Assembly: GCF_004801905.1 (NCBI RefSeq)
Contig: NZ_SSSN01000015.1
Span: 91,735 to 155,734 of the forward strand
Direction of reading: 5' to 3'
Source: Orlajensenia flava
GTDB lineage: Bacteria; Actinomycetota; Actinomycetes; Actinomycetales; Microbacteriaceae
DNA length: 64,000 nt
In this document: positions 32,656-42,315 of the stretch, piece after piece
How positions within the stretch are numbered: the stretch's first letter is position 1
Layout of the letters: each line of letters begins with the position of its first letter
The notes under the pieces: generated by a model
Databases searched by the model: none
What the model was told of the DNA's origin: nothing
Seen by the model: the letters and a program-made list of their open reading frames with translations, nothing else
Translations under genes and position numbers: made by a program

Positions 32656-34311
32656 GTGCACTCCGAGCTCACTGCCGAGCAGTCCGATAAGACCATCATG
32701 GTCGCGGGCGACAGGATCGCCCCGCACGAAGCCTGGTGGCGCGACGCGGTGGTCTACGAGATCTACGTGCGCAGCTTCGCGGACGGCGATGGCGACGGGA
32801 CCGGCGACCTGGCGGGAGTGCGATCTCGGCTCGACCACCTCAGCGACCTGGGAGTGGACGCGCTCTGGTTCACGCCGTGGTACCTCTCCCCCCTCGCCGA
32901 CGGCGGCTACGACGTGCAGGATTATCGCGCCATCGACCCCGCCTTCGGCGACCTGGTCGAGGCCGAGGTGCTCATCGCCGAAGCGGCGGAGCGCGGCATC
33001 CGCACGATCGTCGACATCGTGCCCAATCACGTCTCGAGCGAGCATCCCTGGTTCCGCGCGGCTCTCGCCGACCCGTCGGCTCCGGAGCGAGCCCTGTTCT
33101 GGTTCCGTCCGGGTCGAGGCGAGAACGGCGACCTGCCTCCCACCGAGTGGACGTCGAGCTTCGGGGGACCCGCATGGACGCGCACGACGGATCCTGACGG
33201 TTCGCCCGGCCAGTGGTACCTCCACCTGTTCGCACCCGAGCAACCCGACTTGGACTGGGGAAATCCGGCGGTCCAGCGCGAGCACGCCGACGTGCTGCGC
33301 TTCTGGTTCGATCGGGGAGTCGCCGGCATCCGCATCGACTCCGCCGCGTTCCCCGCCAAGGATCCCGCGCTGCCCGTCACGATCGACGCCGACGCTCACC
33401 CGCACCTCGATCGGGACGAGGTGCACGAGATCTACCGGGAGTGGCGGGCGATCGCCGACGAATATTCCCCGCCGCGCATGCTCGTCGGCGAGGTGTGGCT
33501 GGCTGACGACGAACGCTTCGTCCGCTACCTGCGCGACGACGAGATGCACGGCGCGTTCAACTTCGAGTTCATGGTGACGCCGTGGGACGCCGCCGCGTTG
33601 CGATCCTCCATCCAGCGCACTGTCACCGCCCACGCGAGCATCTCCGCCAGCCCGACGTGGGCCCTCGGCAATCACGACGTGACCCGGGCGGCGACGCGGT
33701 ACGGGCGCGCTGACAGCTCCTTCTCGTTCGATGCCAAGCGGTTCGGCACCGAGACGGACGCCGCACTCGGCCTCCGTCGAGCGCGCGCGGCCGCGCTCCT
33801 CGCTGCCGCCCTGCCGGGGTCGCTCTACATCTACCAGGGCGACGAGCTCGGTCTCCCCGAGGTCGAGGACCTGCCGCTGCACGCCCTGCGCGATCCGATG
33901 CACGAGCGATCGGGCGGTGTGGACCCGGGTCGTGACGGATGCCGCATCCCCCTGCCGTGGACGGCGTCCGAGCCGGCCAGCGGCTTCGGAGGCGACCCGT
34001 GGCTGCCGCAACCGGACGGGTGGAGCGAGCTCGCCGTCGATCGCCAACTCGCCGACCCGCTCTCGACCCTCGCCCTCTACCGCAGCCTCTTGCGCATCCG
34101 CCGGGCCGAGGCGGCCCTGCACGATGCGCCGCTCGAGTGGATGCCCTCCGACGCGCACACCATCGCCTTCCGGCGGGGCGACCTGCTCTGCCTCACGAAC
34201 TTCGGCTCGGAATCCGTCGCCCTGCCGTTGCACCACCGACTGCTCATCAGCAGTGCTCCCCTCGACGGCGGGCGCCTACCGGGCGATTGTGCAGCGTGGC
34301 TGCGCCTATAG
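32656..34311 (+). CDS. GH13 alpha-glucosidase, second copy
   Basis: A 551-residue GH13 enzyme starting at GTG 32656 behind GATGAGG. Catalytic residues: Asp228 in GIRIDSAAF, Glu279 in LVGEVW, Asp341 in LGNHDV; VDIVPNHVS is region I. Relative to the copy at 18269, region II has lost the common VAHG ending, and the domain is shorter, so its specificity probably differs. No signal peptide is seen. The next gene, 64 bp on, is a sugar-binding lipoprotein, suggesting joint uptake and hydrolysis of an alpha-glucoside controlled by the LacI neighbours. Confidence 0.92.
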   Translation: MHSELTAEQSDKTIMVAGDRIAPHEAWWRDAVVYEIYVRSFADGDGDGTGDLAGVRSRLDHLSDLGVDALWFTPWYLSPLADGGYDVQDYRAIDPAFGDLVEAEVLIAEAAERGIRTIVDIVPNHVSSEHPWFRAALADPSAPERALFWFRPGRGENGDLPPTEWTSSFGGPAWTRTTDPDGSPGQWYLHLFAPEQPDLDWGNPAVQREHADVLRFWFDRGVAGIRIDSAAFPAKDPALPVTIDADAHPHLDRDEVHEIYREWRAIADEYSPPRMLVGEVWLADDERFVRYLRDDEMHGAFNFEFMVTPWDAAALRSSIQRTVTAHASISASPTWALGNHDVTRAATRYGRADSSFSFDAKRFGTETDAALGLRRARAAALLAAALPGSLYIYQGDELGLPEVEDLPLHALRDPMHERSGGVDPGRDGCRIPLPWTASEPASGFGGDPWLPQPDGWSELAVDRQLADPLSTLALYRSLLRIRRAEAALHDAPLEWMPSDAHTIAFRRGDLLCLTNFGSESVALPLHHRLLISSAPLDGGRLPGDCAAWLRL

Positions 34312-34375
34312 TCCTGCTGGCCCCGGCATCACCCCACCCACCCGCACCACCACCTCGATCCAAGGAGACAAGACA

Positions 34376-35740
34376 ATGAAGTCGCTACGAATCGCGGGCG
34401 CCGCCGTCGCAACGGCCGCCCTCGTCGGAGGCCTCGCCGGCTGTGCAGCATCGGGCGGTGATTCCGCCGACGGCAAGACCAGCATCACCGTGTCGATGGA
34501 CGCCGGGCTCGAGAAGCCCGCCAAGCAGGCGTTCGACGATCGCATCGCGCAGTTCGAGAAGAAGTACCCCGACATCACGGTCAAGGCGAAGGAATTCACC
34601 TGGGACGGCACCACGTTCGCTGCCGCGCTCGCCGGTGGCACCCTGCCCGACGTGTTCCCGATCCCCTTCACCGACGGCCGCAGCCTCATCGCCAACGGTC
34701 AGGTCGCCGACGTCTCGGCCGAGATCGCCAAGCTGCCGTATGCGGACAAGTACAACCCCAAGGTCGCCATCGCCGGCGAGAACACGGATGGCAAGCTATG
34801 GGCCGTGCCGATTGCCGCGTACAGCCAAGGCCTGCACTACAACCGCACCCTGTTCACGGAGGCCGGGCTCGACCCCGACAAGCCCCCGACGACGTGGGAC
34901 GAAGTTCGCAAGGACGCCAAGATCATCGCCGACAAGACGGGCGTGGCGGGCTACGCGACCATGACGCAGTCGAACACCGGCGGATGGATTCTCACCACCC
35001 TCGACAACGCCTTCGGTGGCAGCGTCGAGACCGGCGCGGGCAAGACGGTCAAGGCGGCCGTCGACACACCGCAGATGGAGGCCGTGCTCGAGATGCTGAA
35101 GACCATGCGGTGGACGGACAACTCGATGGGCGCCAACTTCCTCTACGACTGGAGCGGCATCAACCAGGCGTTCGCATCCGGCCAGCTGGCCATGTACGTG
35201 TCCGGAGGCGGCAACTACGGCAACCTCTTCACGCAGAACAAGATGAACCCCGACGACTACGGGCTCAGTGTGATTCCGCTGACCGACTCGAAGAACGCCG
35301 GAGTGCTCGGCGGCGGCACGCTCGCCGCGGTGAGTGCGAAGGCCGACAAGGCGCAGCAGGCCGCAGCCGTCAAGTGGATCGACTTCTACTACATGGGAAA
35401 GCTGACCGACAAGGACGCCGCGGTGCAGGACGCCAAGGTGAACGCCGCGCAGGCCACCCCGGTCGGCGCTCCCCAGATGCCGATCTTCGACCGGGCCACC
35501 TACGAGGAGTCGCAGACGTGGATCAAGGACTACGTCAATGTGCCCCTCGACCAGATGACCAGCTACACCGACAACATCTTCAACCAGCCACTCCTGCCGG
35601 AGCCGGGCGTCAAGACGCAGGAGCTCTACGCACTCCTCGACCCGGTGGTGCAGGCCGTGCTGACCGACCAGAACGCCGACATCGACAAGCTGCTGTCGGA
35701 TGCTCAGAAGCAGGCTGAGACACTCCTGGCTTCGAGCTAG
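34376..35740 (+). CDS. Extracellular solute-binding lipoprotein, family 1 (sugar)
   Basis: A 454-residue family 1 solute-binding protein. The lipoprotein signal ends LVGGLAGC with Cys23 as lipidation site. The mature part has the usual pattern for oligosaccharide binders (FEKKYPDITVKAKEFTWDGTTF, GTLPDVFPIPFTDGRSLIANGQ, WAVPIAAYSQGLHYNRTLFTEAGLDPDKPPTTWDE). AAGGAG precedes the ATG. It follows the glucosidase and precedes a LacI gene. The two MalF/MalG-type permease genes expected next to such a protein are absent from the window. Confidence 0.92.
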   Translation: MKSLRIAGAAVATAALVGGLAGCAASGGDSADGKTSITVSMDAGLEKPAKQAFDDRIAQFEKKYPDITVKAKEFTWDGTTFAAALAGGTLPDVFPIPFTDGRSLIANGQVADVSAEIAKLPYADKYNPKVAIAGENTDGKLWAVPIAAYSQGLHYNRTLFTEAGLDPDKPPTTWDEVRKDAKIIADKTGVAGYATMTQSNTGGWILTTLDNAFGGSVETGAGKTVKAAVDTPQMEAVLEMLKTMRWTDNSMGANFLYDWSGINQAFASGQLAMYVSGGGNYGNLFTQNKMNPDDYGLSVIPLTDSKNAGVLGGGTLAAVSAKADKAQQAAAVKWIDFYYMGKLTDKDAAVQDAKVNAAQATPVGAPQMPIFDRATYEESQTWIKDYVNVPLDQMTSYTDNIFNQPLLPEPGVKTQELYALLDPVVQAVLTDQNADIDKLLSDAQKQAETLLASS

Positions 35741-35746
35741 AAAGCT

Positions 35747-35769
35747 CCCGACTCTGTGGAGGAGTCGGG
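35747..35769 (+). terminator. Hairpin after the solute-binding protein gene
   Basis: CCCGACTC (35747-35754) and GAGTCGGG (35762-35769) form an 8-bp perfect stem with a 7-nt loop, six bases after the stop codon. No T-run follows. Confidence 0.6.
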
Positions 35770-35903
35770 TGGATGGGGGCGGCCGGGGGCGGCCGCTCGG
35801 GGGTCGGAGCTCACGCTCCGGCCCCTTTCCCATGCGCCCGCGCTGCTCATCGGCGCGGCACCCCGCCAGTAGGATTTCCTGCAGACCGCACGGAGGGCAG
35901 CTG

Positions 35904-36917
35904 ATGGCCGGCATCGAAGAGGTCGCCCGGTTGGCGGGCGTCTCGACTGCGACGGTCTCGCGCGCACTGAGCGGAAACGTGCACGTCTCCCCCGCCACCC
36001 GCTCCAAGGTCGAGGCCGCCGCCCTCGAACTCGACTACGTGGTGTCGTCGAATGCGTCGAGCCTGGCATCCGGTCGCACGCGCAACATCGCGGTGGTGGT
36101 GCCGTTCCTGGCCCGCTGGTTCTTCTCCTCCGTGCTCGAAGGAGTGCAGAGCGCTCTCCTCCGCCACGGCTACGACCTCACGCTCTACAACCTCTCCGGA
36201 GACGCGGATGAGCGCCACAGCGTCTTCGAGCACTTCCTCCTCCGCCAACGCGTCGACGCGGTGATCGCCATCTCGCTCGAACTCACCGAGGCCGAGGTCA
36301 AGCGACTCCACACGCTCGCCAAGCCGCTCGTGGGCATCGGCGGCCCGATCTCCGGTGTGCGCACGCTGTCCATCGACGACACCCTCATCGCCCGCCTTGC
36401 CACCGAACACCTCATCTCCCTCGGCCACACCGAGATCGCCCACATCGGCGGGTCGCCCGAGTTCGATCTCGACTTCCACATGTCGACGAACCGGCGGCTG
36501 GGCTACGAGAGCGCGCTGGAGGCGGCCGGCCTGGCCGCGGACCCCGCATCCTTCGCCCCTGCCGACTTCACCATCCACGGCGGCTACCACGCGGCGAAGC
36601 AACTGCTCGGCGCACCGCAGGGGCGCCCGACCGCCGTGTTCGCCTCATCGGACGAGATGGCGATCGGCGCCATCCTCGCCGCCCGCGACCTCGGGCTGGT
36701 GGTGCCGCGCGACGTGTCGATCGTCGGCGTCGACGACCACGACCTCTCCGACTTCTTCGGTCTCACCACCGTCGCCCAGTTCCCGCGCGGGCAGGGCGAG
36801 ATGGCGGTGGAGATCCTCATGGAGGAGCTGAAGCCGACGACGGAGGCCGCGCCCGCGGCGCCCGCCCTGCCCTACGAGCTGATCGTGCGCTCCTCGACGG
36901 CCGTGCCGCCCGCGTGA
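35904..36917 (+). CDS. LacI family transcriptional regulator
   Basis: A 337-residue LacI/GalR regulator. HTH: GIEEVARLAGVSTATVSRALSG; hinge: VSSNASSLASGRTRNIAVVVPF; effector domain ending VDDHDLSDFFGLTTVAQFPRGQG. CGGAGGG precedes the ATG. It is the third LacI protein of the window and follows the binding protein in the same direction, as in maltose/trehalose-type loci where the regulator is part of the sugar cluster. Its stop overlaps the next start (GTGA). Confidence 0.92.
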   Translation: MAGIEEVARLAGVSTATVSRALSGNVHVSPATRSKVEAAALELDYVVSSNASSLASGRTRNIAVVVPFLARWFFSSVLEGVQSALLRHGYDLTLYNLSGDADERHSVFEHFLLRQRVDAVIAISLELTEAEVKRLHTLAKPLVGIGGPISGVRTLSIDDTLIARLATEHLISLGHTEIAHIGGSPEFDLDFHMSTNRRLGYESALEAAGLAADPASFAPADFTIHGGYHAAKQLLGAPQGRPTAVFASSDEMAIGAILAARDLGLVVPRDVSIVGVDDHDLSDFFGLTTVAQFPRGQGEMAVEILMEELKPTTEAAPAAPALPYELIVRSSTAVPPA

Positions 36918-37408
36918 GTGCGGATCATCAGACCGCTCCGGCGCCGGCGTCCTTCGGCGCGACGGTGTTGTCAAAAGGCTGGGTTCGCGCGCTCGCTCGC
37001 CGCGCGGGAGTGCTCGGAATGCTCGGCATCGCGGTCATGTTCGAGGCTCGATCCTCTTTTCCGCGCATCGGGTGGATGCCGTACGGCGACGGCGGATACC
37101 ACTCCGCAGAGATGAACGGCTATGCGGCACTCGTCGCTCTGGTCGCTGCGATCGCGGGGCGCGTCGTGCTGGGGCGAACCGCTCCGCTCCGGGGACTCGT
37201 GTTCGCGATATGGGCGCTGCTGACAGCGTGGCTGTCGGCATCCGCCGCCGTCGCCGACCTCTGGTGGACGAGCACCTCGACCGTCCTGATCTGGTGGAAT
37301 GAGTACCTCGGCACGTCGATGATCGGCGCCGCTCTCTTCTTCGCCGCCGTCGGCACGTTCGGGTTGATGCTCGTCCTGGGCCCACGGCTGCTCGACCCGC
37401 AGCGCTGA
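36914..37408 (+). CDS. Small membrane protein of unknown function
   Basis: A 164-residue protein that I do not recognise. It starts at a GTG overlapping the LacI stop by 4 bases. Four hydrophobic segments are visible: VLGMLGIAVMFEA, YAALVALVAAIAGRVVL, LVFAIWALLTAWLSASAAVA and SMIGAALFFAAVGTFGLMLVL. Between segments one and two is an aromatic/charged loop (SFPRIGWMPYGDGGYHSAEMNGY). Coupling with the LacI gene may reflect position only. Confidence 0.65.
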   Translation: MSADHQTAPAPASFGATVLSKGWVRALARRAGVLGMLGIAVMFEARSSFPRIGWMPYGDGGYHSAEMNGYAALVALVAAIAGRVVLGRTAPLRGLVFAIWALLTAWLSASAAVADLWWTSTSTVLIWWNEYLGTSMIGAALFFAAVGTFGLMLVLGPRLLDPQR

Positions 37409-37452
37409 CGACGCGATCCGTCAACCCCCGGGCGAGGATGACGCCACCGGAT

Positions 37453-37458
37453 TACCGT
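37453..37458 (+). promoter_or_regulatory. -10 box of DUF2945 gene (leaderless)
   Basis: TACCGT, 6 nt before the ATG at 37465; supports that ATG over the one at 37438. Confidence 0.4.
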
Positions 37459-37464
37459 CGCTTC

Positions 37465-37671
37465 ATGGTTGACCTATCCAAGGGCGACTCCGTGAGCTGG
37501 TCGACGTCGCAGGGCACGACCCACGGACACGTCGTCGGCAAGCGAGTCAAGGACTTCACGTTCGACGATCAGCAGTTCCGGGCGAGTTCCGATGAGCCGA
37601 TGTACATCGTCGAGAGCGAGAAGACAGGAGCCCAAGCGGCGCACAAGGCATCCGCTCTCCACAAGCGGTGA
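37465..37671 (+). CDS. DUF2945 (hypervirulence-associated TUDOR-like) small protein
   Basis: A 68-residue protein with the DUF2945/HVA1 pattern: LSKGDSVSWSTSQGTTHGHVVGK, then DEPMYIVESEKTGAQAAHKASALHK. The fold is a small barrel; the biochemical role is unknown. The ATG at 37465 begins the domain and follows a TACCGT box by 6 nt. An in-frame ATG at 37438 would add nine residues with no counterpart in the family. Confidence 0.8.
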   Translation: MVDLSKGDSVSWSTSQGTTHGHVVGKRVKDFTFDDQQFRASSDEPMYIVESEKTGAQAAHKASALHKR

Positions 37672-37685
37672 TGGGCTTGCGTCGC

Positions 37686-37691
37686 TAGGCT
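37686..37691 (+). promoter_or_regulatory. -10 box of yajQ (leaderless)
   Basis: TAGGCT, 6 nt before the ATG at 37698. Confidence 0.55.
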
Positions 37692-37697
37692 CTCACC

Positions 37698-38186
37698 ATG
37701 GCTGATTCCACGTTTGACATCGTCTCCAAGGTCGACAAGATGGAGGCCGAGAATGCCGTCAATCAGGCGCGCAAGGAGGTCGAGCAGCGCTACGACTTCA
37801 AGAACGTCGGCGCATCCGTCGAGTGGAGTGGCGAGAAGATCCTCCTGAAGGCCGCGACCGACGAACGCGTCAAGGCGGTACTCGAGGTCGTCGAGTCGAA
37901 GTTCATCAAGCGCGGCATCACCCTGCGCTCACTGGACACCGGAGAGCCCTACCCGTCGGGCAAGGAGTTCCGCGTCGAGATCGCGCTCAAGAACGGCATC
38001 GACAGCGACAACGCCAAGAAGGTCTCGAAGATCATCCGCGACGAGGCGCCGAAGAGCGTCAAGAGCCAGATCCAGGGCGACGAGCTGCGGGTCTCCTCCA
38101 AGAGCCGCGACGACCTGCAGGCGACCATGGCGCTGCTCAAGGGCAAGGACCTCGACGTCGCCCTGCAGTTCGTCAACTTCCGCTGA
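37698..38186 (+). CDS. yajQ: YajQ family cyclic-di-GMP/nucleotide-binding protein
   Basis: A 162-residue YajQ (UPF0234) protein, full length. It begins ADSTFDIVSKVDKMEAENAVNQARKEVEQRYDFKNV and ends DDLQATMALLKGKDLDVALQFVNFR, both diagnostic. The family has two RNP-like ferredoxin folds; one member binds c-di-GMP and acts with a transcription factor, others bind nucleotides or RNA. It starts right after a -10 box, so the mRNA is probably leaderless. The Nudix gene follows after 3 bp. Confidence 0.95.
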   Translation: MADSTFDIVSKVDKMEAENAVNQARKEVEQRYDFKNVGASVEWSGEKILLKAATDERVKAVLEVVESKFIKRGITLRSLDTGEPYPSGKEFRVEIALKNGIDSDNAKKVSKIIRDEAPKSVKSQIQGDELRVSSKSRDDLQATMALLKGKDLDVALQFVNFR

Positions 38187-38189
38187 CGG

Positions 38190-38846
38190 ATGGCGGAGGG
38201 CGTCGACACTCCCGACCGTCGCGGGCGCACCGGCCTGGATCGCGCGGGGCGTGACCTCACCGGCAATCCACGCGTGCGCGTGCGCGACGTCGAGGTGGTC
38301 TCGTCGAACTGGTACGTGACGCGTCGGACGACGTTCGACTTCCAGCACTCCGACGGCACCTGGTCGGTGCAGGAGCGCGAGACCTACGACCGCGGCAACG
38401 GCGCGTGCATCCTGCTCTACAACCGCTCTGCCCGTACCGTGCTGCTCACGCGCCAGTTCCGGTTCCCGGCGTACGTGAACGGGCATCCCGACGGCGAGCT
38501 CATCGAGGTGGCGGCTGGCCTGCTCGATGAGGACGACGCGGAGACCGCCATCCGTCGCGAGGCCCAGGAGGAGACCGGGCTCGAGGTCGGTGACGTCGAG
38601 CGCGTCTTCGATGCCTTCATGAGTCCGGGCTCGGTGACCGAGGTGCTGCATTTCTTCGCGGCTCCCTATGAGCGCTCCATCGGCGAGCGCGCCGGTCTCG
38701 TCGACGAGGGCGAGGACATCGAGATCCTCGAGCTGGCCTTCGATGACGCCCTGACTCGAATCGGCGGCGACATCATCGACGCGAAGACCATCATGCTGCT
38801 GCAGTGGGCTGCCCTGCGGGGGCCGTTCTCTCAACGGGGGGCGTAG
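38190..38846 (+). CDS. nudK: Nudix hydrolase, NudK (GDP-mannose pyrophosphatase) type
   Basis: A 218-residue Nudix enzyme. The Nudix box occupies about residues 110-131 (GLLDEDD...RREAQEETG). It is preceded by NGACILLYN and LLTRQFRFP and followed by MSPGSVTEVLHFFAAPY and GDIIDAKTIMLLQWA, the C-terminal helix of NudK-type GDP-mannose or ADP-ribose pyrophosphatases. It hydrolyses a nucleotide sugar to nucleoside monophosphate and sugar phosphate. The first 25 residues (Arg/Gly/Asp-rich) are not conserved, so the real start may be later. Likely co-transcribed with yajQ. Confidence 0.85.
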   Translation: MAEGVDTPDRRGRTGLDRAGRDLTGNPRVRVRDVEVVSSNWYVTRRTTFDFQHSDGTWSVQERETYDRGNGACILLYNRSARTVLLTRQFRFPAYVNGHPDGELIEVAAGLLDEDDAETAIRREAQEETGLEVGDVERVFDAFMSPGSVTEVLHFFAAPYERSIGERAGLVDEGEDIEILELAFDDALTRIGGDIIDAKTIMLLQWAALRGPFSQRGA

Positions 38847-39832
38847 CCGGCCATCCAGCGGGTGATCGCGGCGAACGCCTCCTGCCGCGGGCGCGGCGCC
38901 GAGAGCACGACGTCGTGCAGCGCGCCGTCGATCCGCGCGACGGTCACGGTGCTGCCGAGGTGCAGGGCCGCCCGAGCGGTGTCCTCGACGTCGAGGACGA
39001 TGTCGCTCCGGGTCATGGCGGGCGACCACGTGGCGGACATGGTCGACCGGGCCGACAGCAGGGTGAGCGCCGGCGTCGGCATCGCGAGCCCCGCGGCCAC
39101 ACGTGCCTGACCGGCGAAGATGGCCGCCATCCATCCCGGATGCGTGTCGAAACCCCGCGCCGGCCGCCAGGTGGTGTCGTACTCCCACTCCCCTCCGAGC
39201 GCGGCCGAGACAGAGCGGGTGTAGTAGCCGAGGTCGACCTTGGGCTGCACCCCGAGCGGATCGAGGCTCGCGCGCGCCCGCTCGATGGGCGTGATCACCG
39301 TCCGCGCGAGGGCGCGCGCCTGGAACTCGAGCCACGGGCTGTTGAGCACGAGGGCGGCGACGCGCTCCGGATGGCGGGCCGTCCAGAGGCTGAGGGTGAG
39401 GCCGCCGGTCGAGTGCCCCATCAGGATGAGGGATCGCTCGCCGAGCGGATCCGCGAGTCCGTGCCCCATCACGTCGAGGGCGGCCTCGATGTCGTCGTCG
39501 TAGGTGCCGAGATCGGTGACGTAACCCGGGGTCTGTCCCGGGCGAAGGCTCCTCCCGTACTTGCGCAGGTCGAGCGCGAAGAACCGGGCTCCCTGCTCGC
39601 GCCAATACGCGGCGAGTGGCTTCTGGAAGAAGTAGTCCGACCAGCCATGGACGTAGAGCACGTCCGTCCCGCGCAGTGGACCCCGATGCAGGTCGGCCAG
39701 CGCGCCCACCTGATCCGCGCGTCGCACGAGCGTCGCCACGACATCGCCCTCATCGTCGGCCGCGAGCGGCAACGTCAGCTGTTGGTACGGCGCCCCCAGA
39801 ACGTCGGGCTGCCAGTCGTGATGCTTGGCCAC
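38831..39832 (-). CDS. Alpha/beta hydrolase (serine aminopeptidase/lysophospholipase-like)
   Basis: A 333-residue hydrolase from GTG 39832. VLYVHGWSDYFFQ supplies the oxyanion region, Ser141 the nucleophile in GHSTGG, and DGALHDVVLS the histidine near the C-terminus. The layout is that of Hydrolase_4 (monoacylglycerol lipase/lysophospholipase). No signal peptide is seen. A TAGGCT box at 39839-39844, 6 nt before the GTG, indicates its own leaderless promoter. The 3' end overlaps the convergent Nudix gene by 16 bp. Confidence 0.85.
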   Translation of the reverse strand: MAKHHDWQPDVLGAPYQQLTLPLAADDEGDVVATLVRRADQVGALADLHRGPLRGTDVLYVHGWSDYFFQKPLAAYWREQGARFFALDLRKYGRSLRPGQTPGYVTDLGTYDDDIEAALDVMGHGLADPLGERSLILMGHSTGGLTLSLWTARHPERVAALVLNSPWLEFQARALARTVITPIERARASLDPLGVQPKVDLGYYTRSVSAALGGEWEYDTTWRPARGFDTHPGWMAAIFAGQARVAAGLAMPTPALTLLSARSTMSATWSPAMTRSDIVLDVEDTARAALHLGSTVTVARIDGALHDVVLSAPRPRQEAFAAITRWMAGYAPR

Positions 39833-39838
39833 GGTGCC

Positions 39839-39844
39839 AGCCTA
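39839..39844 (-). promoter_or_regulatory. -10 box of hydrolase gene (leaderless)
   Basis: TAGGCT on the minus strand, 6 nt before the GTG at 39832. Confidence 0.55.
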
Positions 39845-39888
39845 TGGTCCGCCCTCACGCCCCCGAAAGCACCAGGCTTTCCGAAGGA

Positions 39889-40905
39889 CTAGAGCGAGCG
39901 CAGCCGCGGCGCGAGGTCGCGCTCGAACAGGGTGAGGAACCGCCGCTGGTCCTCGCCCGGAGCGTGGAAGACGAGATGGGTGAAGCCGGCGTCGACGTAC
40001 TTCGCGATCTCGGAGGTCACCGCATCCGGGTCGCTGCCGACGATCCAGCGCGAGGCGATCTTCTCGATGGGCAGCGCGTCGGCCGCCTTCTCCATCTCGA
40101 TCGGGTCGTGGATGCTCGACTTCTGTTCGGCCGAGAGCGCGAGCGGGGCCCAGAACCGGGTGTTCTCGAGCGCGGCGTCCTCGGTCTCCTCGTACGACAG
40201 CTTGATCTCGATCATGCGATCGATGTCGTCGTAGGAACGGTCGGCAGCCGCAGCGCCCTCCTTCACGGCCGGCACGAGCTGCTCGGTGTAGAGGTCCCAC
40301 CCTTTGCCCGACGTGCAGATGAAACCGTCCCCGGCACGGCCGGCGTACTTGGCGACCGTGGGACCACCCGCGGCGATGTAGATGGGGATGCCGCCCTCGG
40401 GGCGGTCGTAGATCGATGCGCCGTGGGTCGAGTAGTACTCGCCCTCGAAGTCGACGCGATCCTCACTCCACAGCGCGCGCATGAGCCGAACGCTCTCGCG
40501 GAGGCGGCCGAAGCGCTCCTTGAACTCCGGCCAGTCCTGCTCGCCAGTACCCCGGAAGCCGGTCGCGATCTCGTTGAGCGCCTCACCGGTGCCGAAACCG
40601 GCGATGATGCGGCCGGGGTAGAGGCAGCCGAGAGTCGCGAAGGCTTGGGCCAGCACGGCCGGGTTGTAGCGGAAGGTCGGCGTCATGACGCTCGTGCCGA
40701 TGCGGATCGTGGAGGTGCGCTCGCCCACCGCCGCCATCCACGCCAGCGAGAACGGCGCGTGCCCGCCCTCGTGGCGCCAGGGCTGGAAGTGGTCGCTCGC
40801 GAACGCCGATTCGAACCCGTGCTCCTCGGCCGCGACGGCGAGCTCGACCAGCTCGCGGGGCGCGAACTGCTCGGCGGATGCCTTGTATCCCAGCGTCAGT
40901 GTCAT
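39889..40905 (-). CDS. fgd: F420-dependent glucose-6-phosphate dehydrogenase
   Basis: A 338-residue luciferase-like monooxygenase-fold enzyme. The sequence closely follows mycobacterial FGD1 as I know it: [40 protein letters not shown] with the active-site His39 and Trp43, [27 protein letters not shown] and a C-terminal [14 protein letters not shown]. It oxidises glucose-6-phosphate and reduces F420, feeding F420H2-dependent reductases. The ATG at 40905 overlaps the stop of the fpr gene by 4 bases. It ends an operon with polyprenyl diphosphate synthase and the FAD reductase. Confidence 0.93.
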   Translation of the reverse strand: MTLTLGYKASAEQFAPRELVELAVAAEEHGFESAFASDHFQPWRHEGGHAPFSLAWMAAVGERTSTIRIGTSVMTPTFRYNPAVLAQAFATLGCLYPGRIIAGFGTGEALNEIATGFRGTGEQDWPEFKERFGRLRESVRLMRALWSEDRVDFEGEYYSTHGASIYDRPEGGIPIYIAAGGPTVAKYAGRAGDGFICTSGKGWDLYTEQLVPAVKEGAAAADRSYDDIDRMIEIKLSYEETEDAALENTRFWAPLALSAEQKSSIHDPIEMEKAADALPIEKIASRWIVGSDPDAVTSEIAKYVDAGFTHLVFHAPGEDQRRFLTLFERDLAPRLRSL

Positions 40906-42281
40906 GCGCTCAGCTCCGCTCGTGAAATGTCGACCATCTCGTCGCGGGGAACGACCTTGATGCGCGTGCGTTGCGCATCCGTTCCCAGCGCGAGCTCGTG
41001 CTCGTCGAGCCGGTGCCAGCCGTCGAGGTCGGTGTAGCGGATGCCACGGGACTCCAGCAGCTCGACGACGCTCTCCTCCGACGGCGACTCGGGACGCCAC
41101 CAGTTGCCGAGGTCGTTGATGAGGTGGCGGACGGTCTCCATCGCGTCGCTCTTGGTGTGCCCGATGAGGCCGACCGGGCCGCGCTTGATCCAGCCGGTGG
41201 CGTACACGCCGTAGAGCTGGCGCGACTCCCCGGTCTCCTTGTCGCGGACGAGCACCTGGCCCTCGTGGTTCGGGATGACGCCGAAACGCTTGTCGAACGG
41301 GATTCCCGGCAGCGAGGAGCCGAAGTAGCCCACGGCACGGTAGAGCGCCTCGATGGGTATCTCGCGGATCTCGCCGGTTCCGACCACTCCGCCCTCTCCA
41401 TCCGGAGCGGTCCGCTCGTAACGGATCGCTCCGACGCGCCCGTTGCCGTCGTCGAGGACCTCGAGCGGCTTGGCGAAGAAGTGCAGGTGGAGTCGGCGGG
41501 ATGCCTGGCCCACCTCGCGCTGGCGCCACTGCTGCAGCACCTTGTCGATCACGAAGACCTGCTTGTTGCCGGCCACGGCCGCCCGGGCGGCGTCGTCGTA
41601 GTCGAAGTCCTCGTCGTGCACGATCATGTCCACGTCGCGCAGCTCCCCGAGCTCTCGCAGTTCGAGCGGCGTGAACTTGACCGACGTCGGTCCGCGGCGA
41701 CCGAACACGTGCACGTCGGTGACGGGAGAGTCCGCGAGGCCGTCGTAGACGTTGGCGGGTATCTCGGTCGGCAGCAGGTCATCGGCGTGCTTGGCCAGCA
41801 CGCGCGCGACGTCGAGGGCGACGTTCCCATTGCCGATGACCGCGACGGATCGGGCCTCGAGCGGCCACTCGCGCGGGTAGTCGGGGTGCCCGTCGTACCA
41901 GCTGACGAACTCGGCCGCGCCGTAGGAGCCCTCGAGCTCGATGCCCGGGATCCCCAGGTCCGCATCGCGCACGGCCCCCGTGGCGAAGATGACGGCGTTG
42001 TAGTGCTTCTTGAGGTCGTCGAGGGTCAGGTCCTCGCCGAAGCGCACGTTTCCGAAGATGCGGATGTCGCCGCGGTCGAGCACGTCGCGGAGGGCTGTGA
42101 TGATGCCCTTGATGCGCGGGTGGTCGGGCGCGACGCCGTACCTCACGAGCCCGTACGGTGCCGGCAGGTGGTCGAACAGGTCGATGGACACGTCGAAGTT
42201 GCGCTCGGACTTGAGCAGGATGTCGGCGGCGTAGATGCCGGCCGGGCCAGCGCCGACGATGGCCAGACGGAGCTTGGTCAT
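40902..42281 (-). CDS. fprA: Ferredoxin/adrenodoxin-type NADP+ reductase (FprA-like)
   Basis: A 459-residue flavoprotein of the adrenodoxin-reductase type. FAD site [14 protein letters not shown] (10-23), then [18 protein letters not shown], the NADP site [15 protein letters not shown], the [18 protein letters not shown] block, and RAVGYFG...[20 protein letters not shown]. It transfers electrons between NADPH and a ferredoxin. The start at ATG 42281 begins the FAD domain. It lies between ispB-like and fgd genes in one operon, linking NADPH, ferredoxin and F420 electron pools. Confidence 0.92.
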   Translation of the reverse strand: MTKLRLAIVGAGPAGIYAADILLKSERNFDVSIDLFDHLPAPYGLVRYGVAPDHPRIKGIITALRDVLDRGDIRIFGNVRFGEDLTLDDLKKHYNAVIFATGAVRDADLGIPGIELEGSYGAAEFVSWYDGHPDYPREWPLEARSVAVIGNGNVALDVARVLAKHADDLLPTEIPANVYDGLADSPVTDVHVFGRRGPTSVKFTPLELRELGELRDVDMIVHDEDFDYDDAARAAVAGNKQVFVIDKVLQQWRQREVGQASRRLHLHFFAKPLEVLDDGNGRVGAIRYERTAPDGEGGVVGTGEIREIPIEALYRAVGYFGSSLPGIPFDKRFGVIPNHEGQVLVRDKETGESRQLYGVYATGWIKRGPVGLIGHTKSDAMETVRHLINDLGNWWRPESPSEESVVELLESRGIRYTDLDGWHRLDEHELALGTDAQRTRIKVVPRDEMVDISRAELSA

Positions 42282-42315
42282 GTAAGCCTTCCGGAGGGGT
42301 CGAGGGGTGTCGTTG

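Noticed and set aside
38831-39832. Hydrolase as MenH
   Set aside because: It has the Ser nucleophile but follows the lysophospholipase/monoacylglycerol lipase layout, is longer than usual MenH, and lies outside the men genes.
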